Shown: piece after piece, positions 27,810 to 36,454 of the stretch
Layout of the letters: each line of letters opens with the position of its first letter
Numbering within the stretch: position 1 is the stretch's first letter
Assembly (NCBI RefSeq): GCF_003990355.1
Contig: NZ_CP034670.1
Coordinates: 2,394,479-2,458,478, forward strand
Length of the DNA stretch: 64,000 nt
Source: Eikenella corrodens
Lineage (GTDB): Bacteria; Pseudomonadota; Gammaproteobacteria; Burkholderiales; Neisseriaceae
Direction of reading: 5' to 3'
Position numbers and translations under genes: made by a program
The notes under the pieces: generated by a model
Seen by the model: only the letters and a program-made list of their open reading frames with translations
The model's database searches: none
Told to the model about the DNA's origin: nothing

Positions 27810-27988
27810 CCCAGCCCACCGTATCCTGCCCCACCTGCCAGAAGCCCGTACTCTGGAACGAAAACAGCCCCTACCGCCCCTTCTGCAGCCAACGCTGCAA
27901 AATGATCGACCTGGGCACCTGGGCCGACGAAAGCTACCGCATCCCCAGCCAGGAAGAGGCTCCGCCACAAATTGGCGACCACGAATAA
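27806..27988 (+). CDS. yacG: DNA gyrase inhibitor YacG, zinc-binding
   Basis: YacG is a small zinc protein that binds GyrB and blocks DNA binding. The start at 27806 overlaps the zapD stop (ATGA) and gives 60 residues. The four zinc ligands are CPTC at residues 9-12 and CSQRC near 27-31, separated by [13 protein letters not shown], as in the family; the following [13 protein letters not shown] is the usual C-terminal tail motif. Translation is probably coupled to zapD. The coaE-zapD-yacG order is common in beta- and gammaproteobacteria. Confidence 0.95.
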   Translation: MTQPTVSCPTCQKPVLWNENSPYRPFCSQRCKMIDLGTWADESYRIPSQEEAPPQIGDHE

Positions 27989-28055
27989 TCGACAGAGGCT
28001 ACCTGAAACCCCAATCCCGCTTTCATATAGCCTCAATCTATCCACACCCCACACC

Positions 28056-29348
28056 ATGAACACCGCCACCATCCACAGTATTGACCACGAAGGCCGCGGC
28101 GTAGCCCGCATCCACGGCAAAACCACCTTCATCACCGGCGCCCTGCCCCAAGAAACCGTTGCCTATCAAATCACCCGCAGCAAAAAACACCACGACGAAG
28201 CACAAGCCACCCGCATCCTCACCCCCTCACCCTACCGCACCACCCCCGCCTGCCCCCACTACAACCAATGCGGCGGCTGCACCCTCCAACACGTCCACAG
28301 CAACGTTCAGGTAGCCTACAAACAACGCATCCTCGAAGACCAACTCCAACGCCTCGGCAAAGTCCGCCCCCAATACCTCCTGCCCCCCATCTACGGCCAA
28401 GCCTGGGGCTACCGCCACCGCGCCCGCCTCAGCGCCCACCACAGCCAAGGCCGCACCATCCTCGGCTTCCAAAGCCGCAGCAGCCACCGCATTGTCGATA
28501 TCCGACAATGCCCCATCCTCGCCCCCCAGCTTGCCAACCAACTGGGCAACACCCGCGCCCTGATCCAGCAGCTAAACCGCCTGCACACCCCCGTCCGAAC
28601 CATCGAAGTGCACCACAGCCCCGCCGCCAACAGCCTCACCCTACACACCGAACACCTCCCCAAAGCCGCCCGCACCCACCTCATCCAACACGCCCAAAGC
28701 CTGCCCGCCAACTGGCACATCTGGCTGCAAACCCCACACCGGCCCGCCCAACCCCTCCTGCCAGACAGCCCCCAACTCAGCTACAGCCTGCCCGAATACG
28801 CCCTCACCCTCCCCTACCGCCCCGGCGACTTCACCCAAGTCAACCCCGACGCCAACGCCCTGCTCGTTGCCCGCGCCATCCAGCTGCTGCAACCCCAACC
28901 CGGCGAACGCATCGCCGACCTTTTCTGCGGCCTCGGCAACTTCAGCCTCCCCATCGCCGCCGCCGGCGCACAAGTCATCGGCATCGAAGGCTCGCCCGCG
29001 CTCACCGAGCGCGCCAGCCAAAACGCCCGCCTCAACCACCTCGCCGAACGCGCCCAGTTCCACAGTGCCGACCTCTTCCAAACCACCGAACACACCGTCG
29101 CCGGCTGGGGCTATTTCGACAAAATCCTGCTCGACCCGCCCCGCAGCGGCGCCTACGCCCTCGTCCAAGCCCTGCACGCCCCCTACCTCCCCCGCCGCAT
29201 CGTATACGTTTCCTGCAACCCCGCCACCTTCACCCGCGATGCCGCCGTACTCGTGGGCAAAGGCTACCAATTCCGCAACGCCGGCATCGTCAATACGTTC
29301 CCCCAAACCGCCCACGTCGAAACCGTCGGCTGCTTTGACTTGGCATAA
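28056..29348 (+). CDS. rlmD: 23S rRNA (uracil(1939)-C5)-methyltransferase
   Basis: RlmD uses SAM to methylate U1939. The ATG at 28056 gives 430 residues; the open frame extends upstream but without support. A TRAM-like N-terminal domain (HSIDHEGRGVARIHGKTTFI) comes first. The 4Fe-4S ligands follow, CPHYNQCGGC near residues 64-73 plus a later QCPIL. The SAM site is ADLFCGLGNFSLPIA near 287-301, and the catalytic VYVSCNPATFTRDA near 383-396 carries the nucleophile Cys. An uptake word encodes NVQVAYKQ. An IS30-family element starts 20 bases after the stop. Confidence 0.95.
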   Translation: MNTATIHSIDHEGRGVARIHGKTTFITGALPQETVAYQITRSKKHHDEAQATRILTPSPYRTTPACPHYNQCGGCTLQHVHSNVQVAYKQRILEDQLQRLGKVRPQYLLPPIYGQAWGYRHRARLSAHHSQGRTILGFQSRSSHRIVDIRQCPILAPQLANQLGNTRALIQQLNRLHTPVRTIEVHHSPAANSLTLHTEHLPKAARTHLIQHAQSLPANWHIWLQTPHRPAQPLLPDSPQLSYSLPEYALTLPYRPGDFTQVNPDANALLVARAIQLLQPQPGERIADLFCGLGNFSLPIAAAGAQVIGIEGSPALTERASQNARLNHLAERAQFHSADLFQTTEHTVAGWGYFDKILLDPPRSGAYALVQALHAPYLPRRIVYVSCNPATFTRDAAVLVGKGYQFRNAGIVNTFPQTAHVETVGCFDLA

Positions 29349-29367
29349 CCCCGCACACACGCTACTT

Positions 29368-30441
29368 GGATTCGGATTTCAAGTGCAACACTCGGACACC
29401 AGCGGTTGGAACAGATTTAAGAATAAAACACTTGGCGTTTCGTAGCCAAGTGTTTTTCTTGGCCGGTGGTTTAACTCATCTTGAACCCTGTGTATCTCCC
29501 GATCACTGATGTTTCGGAAATCGGTTTGTTTGGGGAAGTATTGCCGGATGAGTCCGTTGGTGTTTTCATTCAGCCCTTTTTCCCAAGAATGATAAGGACG
29601 GCAAAAATAGGTTTCCGCCTTCAATGCCTTGGCTATTTTGGTGTGTTGGTAGAATTCTTTGCCGTTATCTGTGGTGATGGTGTGCACCCTGCCTTTATGC
29701 GCCTTTAATGCCCTAACGGCTGCCCGGGCAGTGTCTTTGGCTTTTAAATTCTTTAATTTGCAGATGATGGTGTAGCGGGTAGTGCGTTCGACCAAGGTCA
29801 ATAATGCACTCTTTTGATCCTTGCCGACGATGGTATCGGCCTCCCAATCGCCGATGCGGGATTTTTGGTCGACGATGGCGGGTCTGTTTTCTATGCCGAC
29901 GCGGTCGGGTACTTTGCCTCCGGCCCGGGTACTGCCGTAGCGTTTGCGGTAGGGTTTGCTGCATATTCTGAGATGTTGCCACAAAGTGCCGCCGTTGCTT
30001 TTGTCTTGGCGAAGGTGGCGGTAAACGGTGCTGTGATGGAGTGTGATTTGGTGGTGTTTGCGCAGGTAGGCGCATACTTGTTCGGGACTGAGTTTGCGGC
30101 GGATAAGGGTGTGGATGTATTGGATTAGCTGCGAGTGGAGCTTATAGGGTTTTCGCCGACGCTGTTTGGTCAGCCGGCTTTGCCGTTGGGCTTGTTCGGC
30201 GCTGTATTGCTGCCCTTGTGTGCGGTGCCGCCTGATTTCGCGGCTGATGGTGCTTTTGTGGCGGTTAAGCTGTTTGGCGATTTCGGTGACGGTGCAGTGG
30301 CGTGACAGGTATTGGATAGGGTATCGTTCGTCTTGGGTCAGTTGTGTGTAGCCCATGGCAATCTTTCTTGCAGGAAAGGCCGTATGCTACCGCATACCGG
30401 CCTTTTTCTGTTAGGGAAAGTTGCACTTCAAATCCGAATCC
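29368..30441 (-). mobile_element. IS30-family insertion sequence, 1074 bp
   Basis: The 22-bp ends GGATTCGGATTTCAAGTGCAAC (29368-29389) and its near reverse complement at 30420-30441 differ at one position. They enclose a single transposase on the minus strand, whose stop codon lies within the left end. No clear target duplication is visible next to the ends; IS30 elements make only 2-3 bp. The copy looks intact. Confidence 0.9.
29379..30356 (-). CDS. IS30-family transposase
   Basis: The 325-residue protein begins with the IS30 helix-turn-helix region (TEIAKQLNRHKSTISREIRR near 24-43). The DDE catalytic triad is visible: first Asp in DWEADTIVGKDQKS near 169, second in TITTDNGKEF near 228, and Glu in LNENTNGLIRQYFPKQTDF near 263-281. 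Length is normal and the frame is unbroken, so it is probably active. It is the only gene of the element, read toward rlmD. An AGAAAG motif precedes the ATG at 30356. Confidence 0.95.
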   Translation of the reverse strand: MGYTQLTQDERYPIQYLSRHCTVTEIAKQLNRHKSTISREIRRHRTQGQQYSAEQAQRQSRLTKQRRRKPYKLHSQLIQYIHTLIRRKLSPEQVCAYLRKHHQITLHHSTVYRHLRQDKSNGGTLWQHLRICSKPYRKRYGSTRAGGKVPDRVGIENRPAIVDQKSRIGDWEADTIVGKDQKSALLTLVERTTRYTIICKLKNLKAKDTARAAVRALKAHKGRVHTITTDNGKEFYQHTKIAKALKAETYFCRPYHSWEKGLNENTNGLIRQYFPKQTDFRNISDREIHRVQDELNHRPRKTLGYETPSVLFLNLFQPLVSECCT

Positions 30442-30517
30442 GCCCTAGCGGATGAAAATCAGCATAGGGCAAGGCAACAAGCCAATGCCGCAGCATCCTA
30501 ATCGTTCCCGATAAAGA

Positions 30518-30621
30518 TATGGTGGATTAACAAAAACCAGTACGGCGTTGGCTCGCCTTGCCGTAACGTGTGTACCGTCTGCGGCTCGCCACCTTTTCCT
30601 GATTTTTGTTAATCCACTATA
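30518..30621. repeat. Correia-type repeat element, 104 bp
   Basis: Ends TATGGTGGATTAACAAAAAC (one base changed) and TTTTTGTTAATCCACTATA, with the core GCGTTGGCTCGCCTTGCCGT. It lies 77 bases beyond the insertion sequence in the gene-free stretch 30357-30867, which otherwise holds uptake-word pairs at 30623-30704 (with a TTTTAGCTTCGCTTCGC repeat) and 30812-30854. Confidence 0.9.
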
Positions 30622-30811
30622 AAAAGGCTACCTGAAAATTTAGCTGCACAGAACTTTCCTGCACGACGTTTTAGCTTCGCTTCGCTACGTTTTCAGGTAG
30701 CCTTTCTCCAGCCCGCGCCGATTGCCCCGTGTTCGGTGTCCGCCCATTTGCTCTTTAACTTCTCAATCATGCAGCATCCCGCCTTGCAAACAACCACACC
30801 CCGCCATATCA

Positions 30812-30854
30812 AAAAGGCTACCTGAAAAAGATTTCTCCTTTTCAGGTAGCCTTT
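30812..30854 (-). terminator. Inverted uptake-word terminator of trmA
   Basis: AAAAGGCTACCTGAAAA and TTTTCAGGTAGCCTTTT enclose AGATTTCTCC; T-rich and A-rich flanks are present on both sides. It lies 14 bases past the trmA stop. Confidence 0.75.
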
Positions 30855-30867
30855 TGCCGCAACAGCC

Positions 30868-31962
30868 CTACCGCCGCCGCAGCAATACCCCGCTCTCGAT
30901 ATGCGGCGTAAACGGGAATTGGTCGAACAGCGCGGCGCGTTCGATGCGGTGGGTTTGTGTGAGCGTGGCGAGGTTGGCGTGCAGGGTTTCCGGATTGCAG
31001 GAAACGTAGATGATGTTGTCGAAATTCTGCAGCAGGCGCAGGGTGGCATCGTCTATGCCGGCGCGCGGCGGATCGACAAACACGGTGGAAAACGCGTAAT
31101 CCGCCAGCCCGATGCCCTGCTCCTGCAGGCGGCGGAAGGTGCGCACGCCTTGGTAGGCCTGGGTGAACTCTTCGGCGGAAAGCCGCGCCAGGCGGATGTT
31201 GGCCGCGCCGTTAGCCTCAATATTCCACTGCGCCGCCTGCACCGAAGTTTTCGACAACTCCGTGGCCAGCACGCGGCGGAAATAACGCGCCAGCGGCAGG
31301 GTGAAATTGCCGTTGCCGCAATAAAGCTCCAGCAAATCGCCGCCCAACCCCGCCGCCGCGCCGCAGGCCCAATCCAGCATTTTTTGGCACACCGGCGCAT
31401 TCGGCTGGCTGAAGCCGCCTTCGTATTGGCGGTAGAACCAATCGCGCCCGTCGGCATGCAGGCGTTCGGTAACGAAATCCTGCGCCAACACCAGCTTCTG
31501 CCCGCGGCTGCGGCCGATAATCATGATGCCCAATTCGCGCTGCAATCGCGCCGCCGCAGCCTGCCATTGCCCGCACAGCCGCTTGTGATAAATCATGCCC
31601 ACCAGCATATCGCCGCTCAGGGTGGACAAAAATTCACACTGATACCACCGTTCCCGCAACAGCGGATCGGCCTGCACGGCAGCCAACAGCCGGGGCATCA
31701 CAGCATTAATCGCGGCAGAAGCGGCAGGCAAGGAATCAATCCGGCGCAACGAGGCCGAACCGGCCTTCTGCCCGGGCTCGAACATGGCATAGCTGATGCT
31801 GTCGCCATCGTGCCAAACCCGAAATTCGGCACGCATCCGGTAATGCTTTTCAGGCGAAGCAAACACCTGCCACTCCGGCGGGGAAAATTCGGCAAAACGC
31901 TGTTTCAGGTAGCCTGCTTTTTGTTGCAGCTGGGCGGTGTATTCGGGGCTGGGCTGGGTCAT
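30868..31962 (-). CDS. trmA: tRNA (uracil-5-)-methyltransferase
   Basis: TrmA makes ribothymidine at position 54 of tRNAs using SAM. The 364-residue protein matches the E. coli enzyme in length and motif order: FASPEKHYRMRAEFRVWHDG near 34-53, QCEFLSTLSGDMLVGMIYH near 107-125, the SAM motif LLELYCGNGNFTLPLA near 214-229, VFVDPPRAGID near 292-302, and YVSCNPETL near 317-325 with the nucleophile Cys. The N-terminal GYLKQRF is encoded by an uptake word. It is a paralogue of RlmD, located 1.5 kb away across the insertion sequence, and has no operon partner. Confidence 0.96.
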   Translation of the reverse strand: MTQPSPEYTAQLQQKAGYLKQRFAEFSPPEWQVFASPEKHYRMRAEFRVWHDGDSISYAMFEPGQKAGSASLRRIDSLPAASAAINAVMPRLLAAVQADPLLRERWYQCEFLSTLSGDMLVGMIYHKRLCGQWQAAAARLQRELGIMIIGRSRGQKLVLAQDFVTERLHADGRDWFYRQYEGGFSQPNAPVCQKMLDWACGAAAGLGGDLLELYCGNGNFTLPLARYFRRVLATELSKTSVQAAQWNIEANGAANIRLARLSAEEFTQAYQGVRTFRRLQEQGIGLADYAFSTVFVDPPRAGIDDATLRLLQNFDNIIYVSCNPETLHANLATLTQTHRIERAALFDQFPFTPHIESGVLLRRR

Positions 31963-32093
31963 GGGGAGTGTAGGATTAGGAAGAAATACAGGATTATAGC
32001 GGGAAGGGAAGGCTACCTGAAAATTCGTCGAGTGGGGAGTGTGGGATTTCCGATAGTCCTAGCACACAAGCACATCATTGCGAAAGTATTGTC

Positions 32094-33248
32094 CTACCCC
32101 AATTTACGTTTACAAATAAAAGGATATTCTATGAATCTATAAGTAGCGATAGATATTAATATTACTAAGGTAAAAATTATTGGGAATACCAATGAAAATG
32201 CATTAATCCCAATCTGTATTTTGCCATTATGCATATAACTTCTTAACGCATATAATATTATTCCATGCGTGAGATATATGCTGTAACTAACTTCCCCCAG
32301 CTTCCGCAAACCATTATTATTCAAAACTTCTCCATAACTATACCCATTAGCAATAAAAGAAAAAAGTATAGCCGTACCTACCATCTGAATTACAGTATAT
32401 CCATTAGAAAATACAATAATAAGTATCAGCAAGGTTACTTGAAAAATATCAAATAATATTGTTTTTCTATCTAATATCTCCCGAATTCTTTCTTTAAAAT
32501 ATACAGATGGTAATGCCAACAAAAATAAAAAATACGCATGATAATCTGTTCGTTTCCATATATACAGAAACACTAACAACGATAATGGCAATACTATATA
32601 CCATTTTGAAAATAATCTTCTATGCCACAATACATACCAGATTGGTAATGAAAAATAGAATCCCCATTCATAAATCAATGTCCAATTAACCCCTGCAATT
32701 ACTATGCCACTTGGAAAATCTTCAAAATTACCACCAAGAAACAAGAGCCATCGGCGCAACCATTTAAAGAAACCAGGTAGATTTTCTAACGTTAGCGGCC
32801 TAAAATATAAAGTTACCAATACAATAAAAATAAATACAAACAAATACAACGGCACAATACGACGAACTCTAGACAAATAAAGTTGCCTCCATAAAATATC
32901 ACCTTTCTGTACTTTAGAAAAAAATAAATACCCAGTAATTAAAAAGAAAAATGATACGGACACTGCTCCAAAATTATTTAATATTTGCGTTGTTGGTCGC
33001 ACCCACTCACCCGTTGTATACATAATATAATTAATATAAAAATGATGAACAACTACAGCTGAGGCCAAAACGCCACGCAACCCATCCAGTGGAGAGTTTC
33101 TACGGGCAGCATCCCCATCCATAAGATTCATCTTACTTAAAAGGCGCGAAGAAACAAACAATGAAAAAATAAATAATCCCGTCAATATTAAAGATGAGGT
33201 TGAAAAATAATTTATATCCATAATATTTAGCTCAAGTATAGGCATCAT
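32094..33248 (-). CDS. Acyltransferase family 3 (OafA-like) membrane protein, AT-rich
   Basis: Members of this family transfer acetyl or other acyl groups to surface sugars. The 384-residue protein is polytopic with about ten hydrophobic helices. The family start is seen as SPLDGLRGVLASAVVVHHFY near 53-72, including the DGLRG motif and catalytic-type His, followed by RRIVPLYLF and late LGEVSYSIYLTHGIIL. Its base composition is strikingly AT-rich compared with both neighbours, it holds no perfect uptake word, and a Correia element sits just upstream at 33281, all signs of transfer. The start may instead be the ATG at 33221. Its substrate is unknown. Confidence 0.88.
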   Translation of the reverse strand: MMPILELNIMDINYFSTSSLILTGLFIFSLFVSSRLLSKMNLMDGDAARRNSPLDGLRGVLASAVVVHHFYINYIMYTTGEWVRPTTQILNNFGAVSVSFFFLITGYLFFSKVQKGDILWRQLYLSRVRRIVPLYLFVFIFIVLVTLYFRPLTLENLPGFFKWLRRWLLFLGGNFEDFPSGIVIAGVNWTLIYEWGFYFSLPIWYVLWHRRLFSKWYIVLPLSLLVFLYIWKRTDYHAYFLFLLALPSVYFKERIREILDRKTILFDIFQVTLLILIIVFSNGYTVIQMVGTAILFSFIANGYSYGEVLNNNGLRKLGEVSYSIYLTHGIILYALRSYMHNGKIQIGINAFSLVFPIIFTLVILISIATYRFIEYPFICKRKLG

Positions 33249-33280
33249 TACTTAGACATGCTTATATGAACAACTCCATA

Positions 33281-33386
33281 TATAGTGGATTAAAATCGCA
33301 ATGATACAGCGTTGGCTCGCCTTGATGTACCACCTGTACGCCTTGCGGCTCGCCGCCTTGTCTCATTTTTATTTTAATCCACTATA
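33281..33386. repeat. Correia-type repeat element, 106 bp variant
   Basis: Ends TATAGTGGATTAAAATCGCA and TTTTATTTTAATCCACTATA. The core GCGTTGGCTCGCCTTGATGT differs from the other copies, and the ends carry TTAAAAT rather than TTAACAAA, so it forms a second subtype. It separates the acyltransferase from ppk1. Confidence 0.88.
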
Positions 33387-33440
33387 ATAAGAATTAATTT
33401 TTTAGCTACAAACCAGTTAAAAATAAAACACCACCATAAG

Positions 33441-33472
33441 AGGCTACCTGAAACTTTCAGGCAGCCTCTTTA
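33441..33472 (-). terminator. Mixed-dialect uptake-word terminator of ppk1
   Basis: GAGGCTACCTGAAA and TTTCAGGCAGCCTC, only two bases apart, form a stem 13 bases past the ppk1 stop. One arm has the GTAGCC word, the other the GCAGCC (Kingella-type) word. Confidence 0.7.
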
Positions 33473-33484
33473 GCTTCCGTGTTA

Positions 33485-35539
33485 TCAGCGCCGATATTCG
33501 TTCAACAGCGTTTCCTGCATATCCAGTCCTTCTTCCCCTTCCTGCGCGGTGGCGCGGACATAGCTGCCGTCGGGCTGCATCAGCCAGGCTTTGCGGTTGT
33601 CGGCCAGGGCGAGGGTGAGGGCTTCGCGCATGATGCGCTGTTTGATGGCCGGGTTTTCCACGGGGGTGCAGATTTCGATGCGGCGGAAGAAGTTGCGCCC
33701 CATCCAGTCGGCGCTGGCGATGAAGAGCTCTTCGCGCCCGCCACTGTGGAAGTAGAACACGCGGGAGTGTTCGAGCAGGCGGCCGATGATGGAGCGCACG
33801 CGGATGTTTTCGGAAAGGCCGGGCACGCCGGGGCGCAGGGTGCACATGCCGCGCACGATTAAATCTATCTGCACGCCTGCCCGGCTGGCTTCATATAGGG
33901 CGCGGATGATGCCGGGCTCGATCAGCGAATTCATCTTGGCAATGATGCGGGCGGGGCGGCCGGCGCGGGCTTCGGCGGTTTCGGCGGCAATGCGCTCCAG
34001 CAACATGGGACTGAGGGTGAAGGGGCTTTGATAAAGCTTGTTGAGCCGCATGGGTTGGCCTAAGCCGGTGATTTCCATAAAGATGGCGTTCACGTCGGCG
34101 GTGATGGCTTCGTCGGCGGTGAGAAGGCCGAAGTCGGTGTAGATGCGGGAAGTGCCTTGGTGGTAGTTGCCGGTGCCGAGATGGGCATAGCGTTTCAGGT
34201 AGCCCCCTTCGCGGCGGATAACCAGCGCCATTTTAGCGTGCACTTTGTAGCCGAACACGCCGTACACCACATGCGCGCCTGCGCTCTCCAGACGTCGCGC
34301 CCAGTTGACGTTGTTTTCTTCGTCGAACCGCGCCATCAGTTCCACCACCACGGTTACCTGTTTGCCCGCATTGGCGGCAGCAATCAGGGCGCGGGCGAGG
34401 TCGGAATGGGTACCGGTGCGATAGATGGTCATCTTGATGGCCACCACATCCGGGTCGGCAGCGGCTTCTTGGATAAAGCGCACGGTGGGGGCGATGGATT
34501 GGTAGGGGTGGTGCAGCAGCACGTCGTGCTGTTTGAGCACTTCGGGCATGGGCTGGTCTTTGCGCACGTCTTTGGGCAGGCCGGGCGAGAAGGGGGCAAA
34601 CTTCAAATCGGGCCGGTCCACCATATCGGGCACGGCCATCAGCCGCACCAAATTCACGGGGCCGACCACTTGGTAGAGCTCGTTCGGGCTCAAATTGCAT
34701 TGCGCGAGCAGGAATTCGGCCACATGCGGCGGGCAGTTGTCGGCCACTTCCAGCCGCACTTCGTCGCCATACTGCCGCTCGCGCAACTCGGTTTGCACGG
34801 CGGCGCGCAGGTTGGTGAGGTCTTCTTCGTCCACCGTGAGCTCGCTGTTGCGCGTGAGGCGGAATTGGTAGCAGCCCTCCACATCCATGCCGGGGAAGAG
34901 CTTGTGCACATAAGCATGCAAAATGGAGGAAAGCAGCACGAAACCGTGCCCTTCGCTGAGCTCTTCCGGCAGTTTCACCACGCGCGGCAAAATGCGCGGC
35001 GCCTGCACCACGGCCATGCCGGAAGCGCGGCCGAAAGCGTCTTTGCCGGAAAGCGATACCACGAAGTTGAGCGACTTGTTGAGCAGGCGCGGGAAAGGGT
35101 GCGCCGGATCGAGCCCCAGCGGGGTGAGGATGGGCAACAGCTCGCGGTCGAAATAGCTTTCAATCCAGGCGCGCTGCTGATCCGTCCACTGGCGGCGCGG
35201 ATAGAAGAAAATGCCCTCTTGGCGCAGCGCGGGAATCAGCTCCTTATTGAACAGCTCGTATTGCTCCTGAATTAATTTTTTGGCCTCGGCCGCCGCGGCC
35301 GCCATGGTTTCGGCGGGCGTGGTGCCGTTATCTAGGAGCGTGTGCGGGTTGAGCTGGCTTTCCTTCTTCAGCCAGGCCATGCGCACTTCGAAAAATTCGT
35401 CTAAATTAGAAGAAACGATGCACAAAAAGCGCAACCGCTCCAAAAGCGGCACGCCTTCGTCCCGCGCCTGCGCCAGCACGCGGCGGTTGAACGCCAGCAG
35501 GCTCAGTTCGCGGCAAAGGATGGTGGGCTGGTTCGGCAT
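33485..35539 (-). CDS. ppk1: Polyphosphate kinase 1
   Basis: PPK1 polymerises the terminal phosphate of ATP into polyphosphate. The 684-residue protein has ELSLLAFNRRVLAQARDEGVP-type N terminus, the head domain (HPFPRLLNKSLNFVV near 136-150), and the two phospholipase-D-like catalytic domains. GYKVHAKMALVIRREGG near 428-444 includes the His that takes up phosphate, then YAHLGTGNYHQGTSRIYTDF. The second is IIAKMNSLIEPGIIRALYEAS near 541-561 and later LEHSRVFYFHSGGREELFI. Between the active-site strand and YAHLGTG an uptake word encodes GYLKR, where homologues have a similar loop. Read alone on the minus strand. Confidence 0.96.
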   Translation of the reverse strand: MPNQPTILCRELSLLAFNRRVLAQARDEGVPLLERLRFLCIVSSNLDEFFEVRMAWLKKESQLNPHTLLDNGTTPAETMAAAAAEAKKLIQEQYELFNKELIPALRQEGIFFYPRRQWTDQQRAWIESYFDRELLPILTPLGLDPAHPFPRLLNKSLNFVVSLSGKDAFGRASGMAVVQAPRILPRVVKLPEELSEGHGFVLLSSILHAYVHKLFPGMDVEGCYQFRLTRNSELTVDEEDLTNLRAAVQTELRERQYGDEVRLEVADNCPPHVAEFLLAQCNLSPNELYQVVGPVNLVRLMAVPDMVDRPDLKFAPFSPGLPKDVRKDQPMPEVLKQHDVLLHHPYQSIAPTVRFIQEAAADPDVVAIKMTIYRTGTHSDLARALIAAANAGKQVTVVVELMARFDEENNVNWARRLESAGAHVVYGVFGYKVHAKMALVIRREGGYLKRYAHLGTGNYHQGTSRIYTDFGLLTADEAITADVNAIFMEITGLGQPMRLNKLYQSPFTLSPMLLERIAAETAEARAGRPARIIAKMNSLIEPGIIRALYEASRAGVQIDLIVRGMCTLRPGVPGLSENIRVRSIIGRLLEHSRVFYFHSGGREELFIASADWMGRNFFRRIEICTPVENPAIKQRIMREALTLALADNRKAWLMQPDGSYVRATAQEGEEGLDMQETLLNEYRR

Positions 35540-35757
35540 AAGGCTACCTGAAAAAGGAAATTGAATGAAAATGCTGTGTAAACAAACAGCTGCTTAGAAG
35601 AAATCAGCGCTATAATGGCAATACCGCCATCGGCAAAGCGCCGTGCGCGCCCGCTATAATTAACATAGCAATTATCGTTCCAACCTGCGCCCGAAGACAA
35701 GATATAGGCACGAAGCAGGCCGAACGTTTCCACCCGCCACCTTTCGGGAGACCCATT

Positions 35758-36099
35758 ATGCGAACTCTGTTCCTCCTCTGCGCCACCCTCTTCAGCGCCG
35801 CCGCAGCAGCCGAAACCAGCGCCCAAATCAGCCTGCAAATCAACCCCTCCGCCGATTACTACTACGGCGGCTACGACAACTACTCCGGCTACTACCCCAG
35901 CCGCAGCTACTATTTCTACAACGGCTCCAACCAATACGGCGGCGGCGAAATCCAAACCACCGAGCAATACAGCCGGGGCGGCATCGGCTACACCGAACAC
36001 CGCAACTGCCACACCAGCGCCGGCTCCACCATCTGCACCGGCAACTGGCGGCCGGTATCGCCCGTGCGCGGTAATATCCAAATCAACTACCGGCACTAA
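35758..36099 (+). CDS. Small secreted Tyr/Gly-rich protein
   Basis: I do not recognise a family. The 113-residue protein has a signal peptide (MRTLFLLCATLFSAAAAAET). The mature chain is unusually rich in Tyr, Gly, Ser and Asn: ADYYYGGYDNYSGYYPSRSY and YYFYNGSNQYGGG near 39-70. A more ordered tail follows with two cysteines, RNCHTSAGSTICTGNWRPV, likely disulfide-linked, and a final INYRH. A periplasmic or surface location is likely. TATAAT motifs stand upstream at 35611 and 35655, without a convincing -35. The unit ends in an uptake-word hairpin. Confidence 0.6.
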   Translation: MRTLFLLCATLFSAAAAAETSAQISLQINPSADYYYGGYDNYSGYYPSRSYYFYNGSNQYGGGEIQTTEQYSRGGIGYTEHRNCHTSAGSTICTGNWRPVSPVRGNIQINYRH

Positions 36100-36114
36100 G
36101 TGCCCGCAGCGGTA

Positions 36115-36159
36115 AAAAGGCTACCTGAAAACCATCCTACGTTTTTTCAGGTAGCCTTT
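36115..36159 (+). terminator. Inverted uptake-word terminator
   Basis: AAAAAGGCTACCTGAAA and TTTTTTCAGGTAGCCTTTA form a stem 16 bases after the stop at 36099. Confidence 0.7.
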
Positions 36160-36454
36160 ATATGGCTTGCACAAAGCCGGCAACTTGTTGCCACACTACG
36201 CTTGCTTAATGAAGCAGCCGTAGGTCGGACTTGAGAATCCGATCTACGGCTTTTCAGGTAGCCTGAAAGGGGAAAGGCTACCTGAAAGGGGAAAGGCTAC
36301 CTGAAAGCGTGGAATTCAACAGAACCCGCGTGCGTGCGTTCCGCACGCACCCTACACACCGTCCAAATAACAGCAAGCAAAAGTAGCAACTGTATTTTTG
36401 CCCGACGGGTAAAAAATGCAGTTGCTACCTACTACACAGGCGGACTACGCTTTA
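36160..36454. other. Gene-free stretch with hairpins and tandem uptake words
   Basis: No gene is seen. It contains: a 12-bp imperfect hairpin CCGTAGGTCGGA/TCCGATCTACGG (36211-36242); one reversed then two forward uptake words spaced by GGGGAAA (36250-36305); a GCGTGCGTGC/GCACGC hairpin near 36330-36350; and a long hairpin at 36383-36428. It separates the Tyr/Gly-rich gene from a broken gene. Confidence 0.6.
36383..36428. terminator. Strong bidirectional hairpin
   Basis: GTAGCAACTG, ATTTTTGCCCG, then CGGGTAAAAAAT, CAGTTGCTAC: an almost perfect 21-bp stem with a tiny loop, with internal T and A runs. It lies 27 bases beyond the end of the broken gene at 36455 and is probably its terminator. 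Confidence 0.6.

Noticed and set aside
29427..29457. Hairpin AACACTTGGC/GCCAAGTGTT with a T run
   Set aside because: It lies inside the transposase coding sequence and encodes conserved residues near its end, so I do not call it a terminator of its own.
34157..35275. Long antisense open frame opposite ppk1
   Set aside because: It is a codon-position shadow of a GC-rich gene, with His/Gly/Gln-rich composition. The same holds for the frames at 6385-7365, 11910-13223, 41703-42821 and 3498-4439.
36250..36310. Short regularly spaced repeats that might suggest CRISPR
   Set aside because: The repeats are 12-base uptake words with identical seven-base spacers. No cas genes are present in the window.
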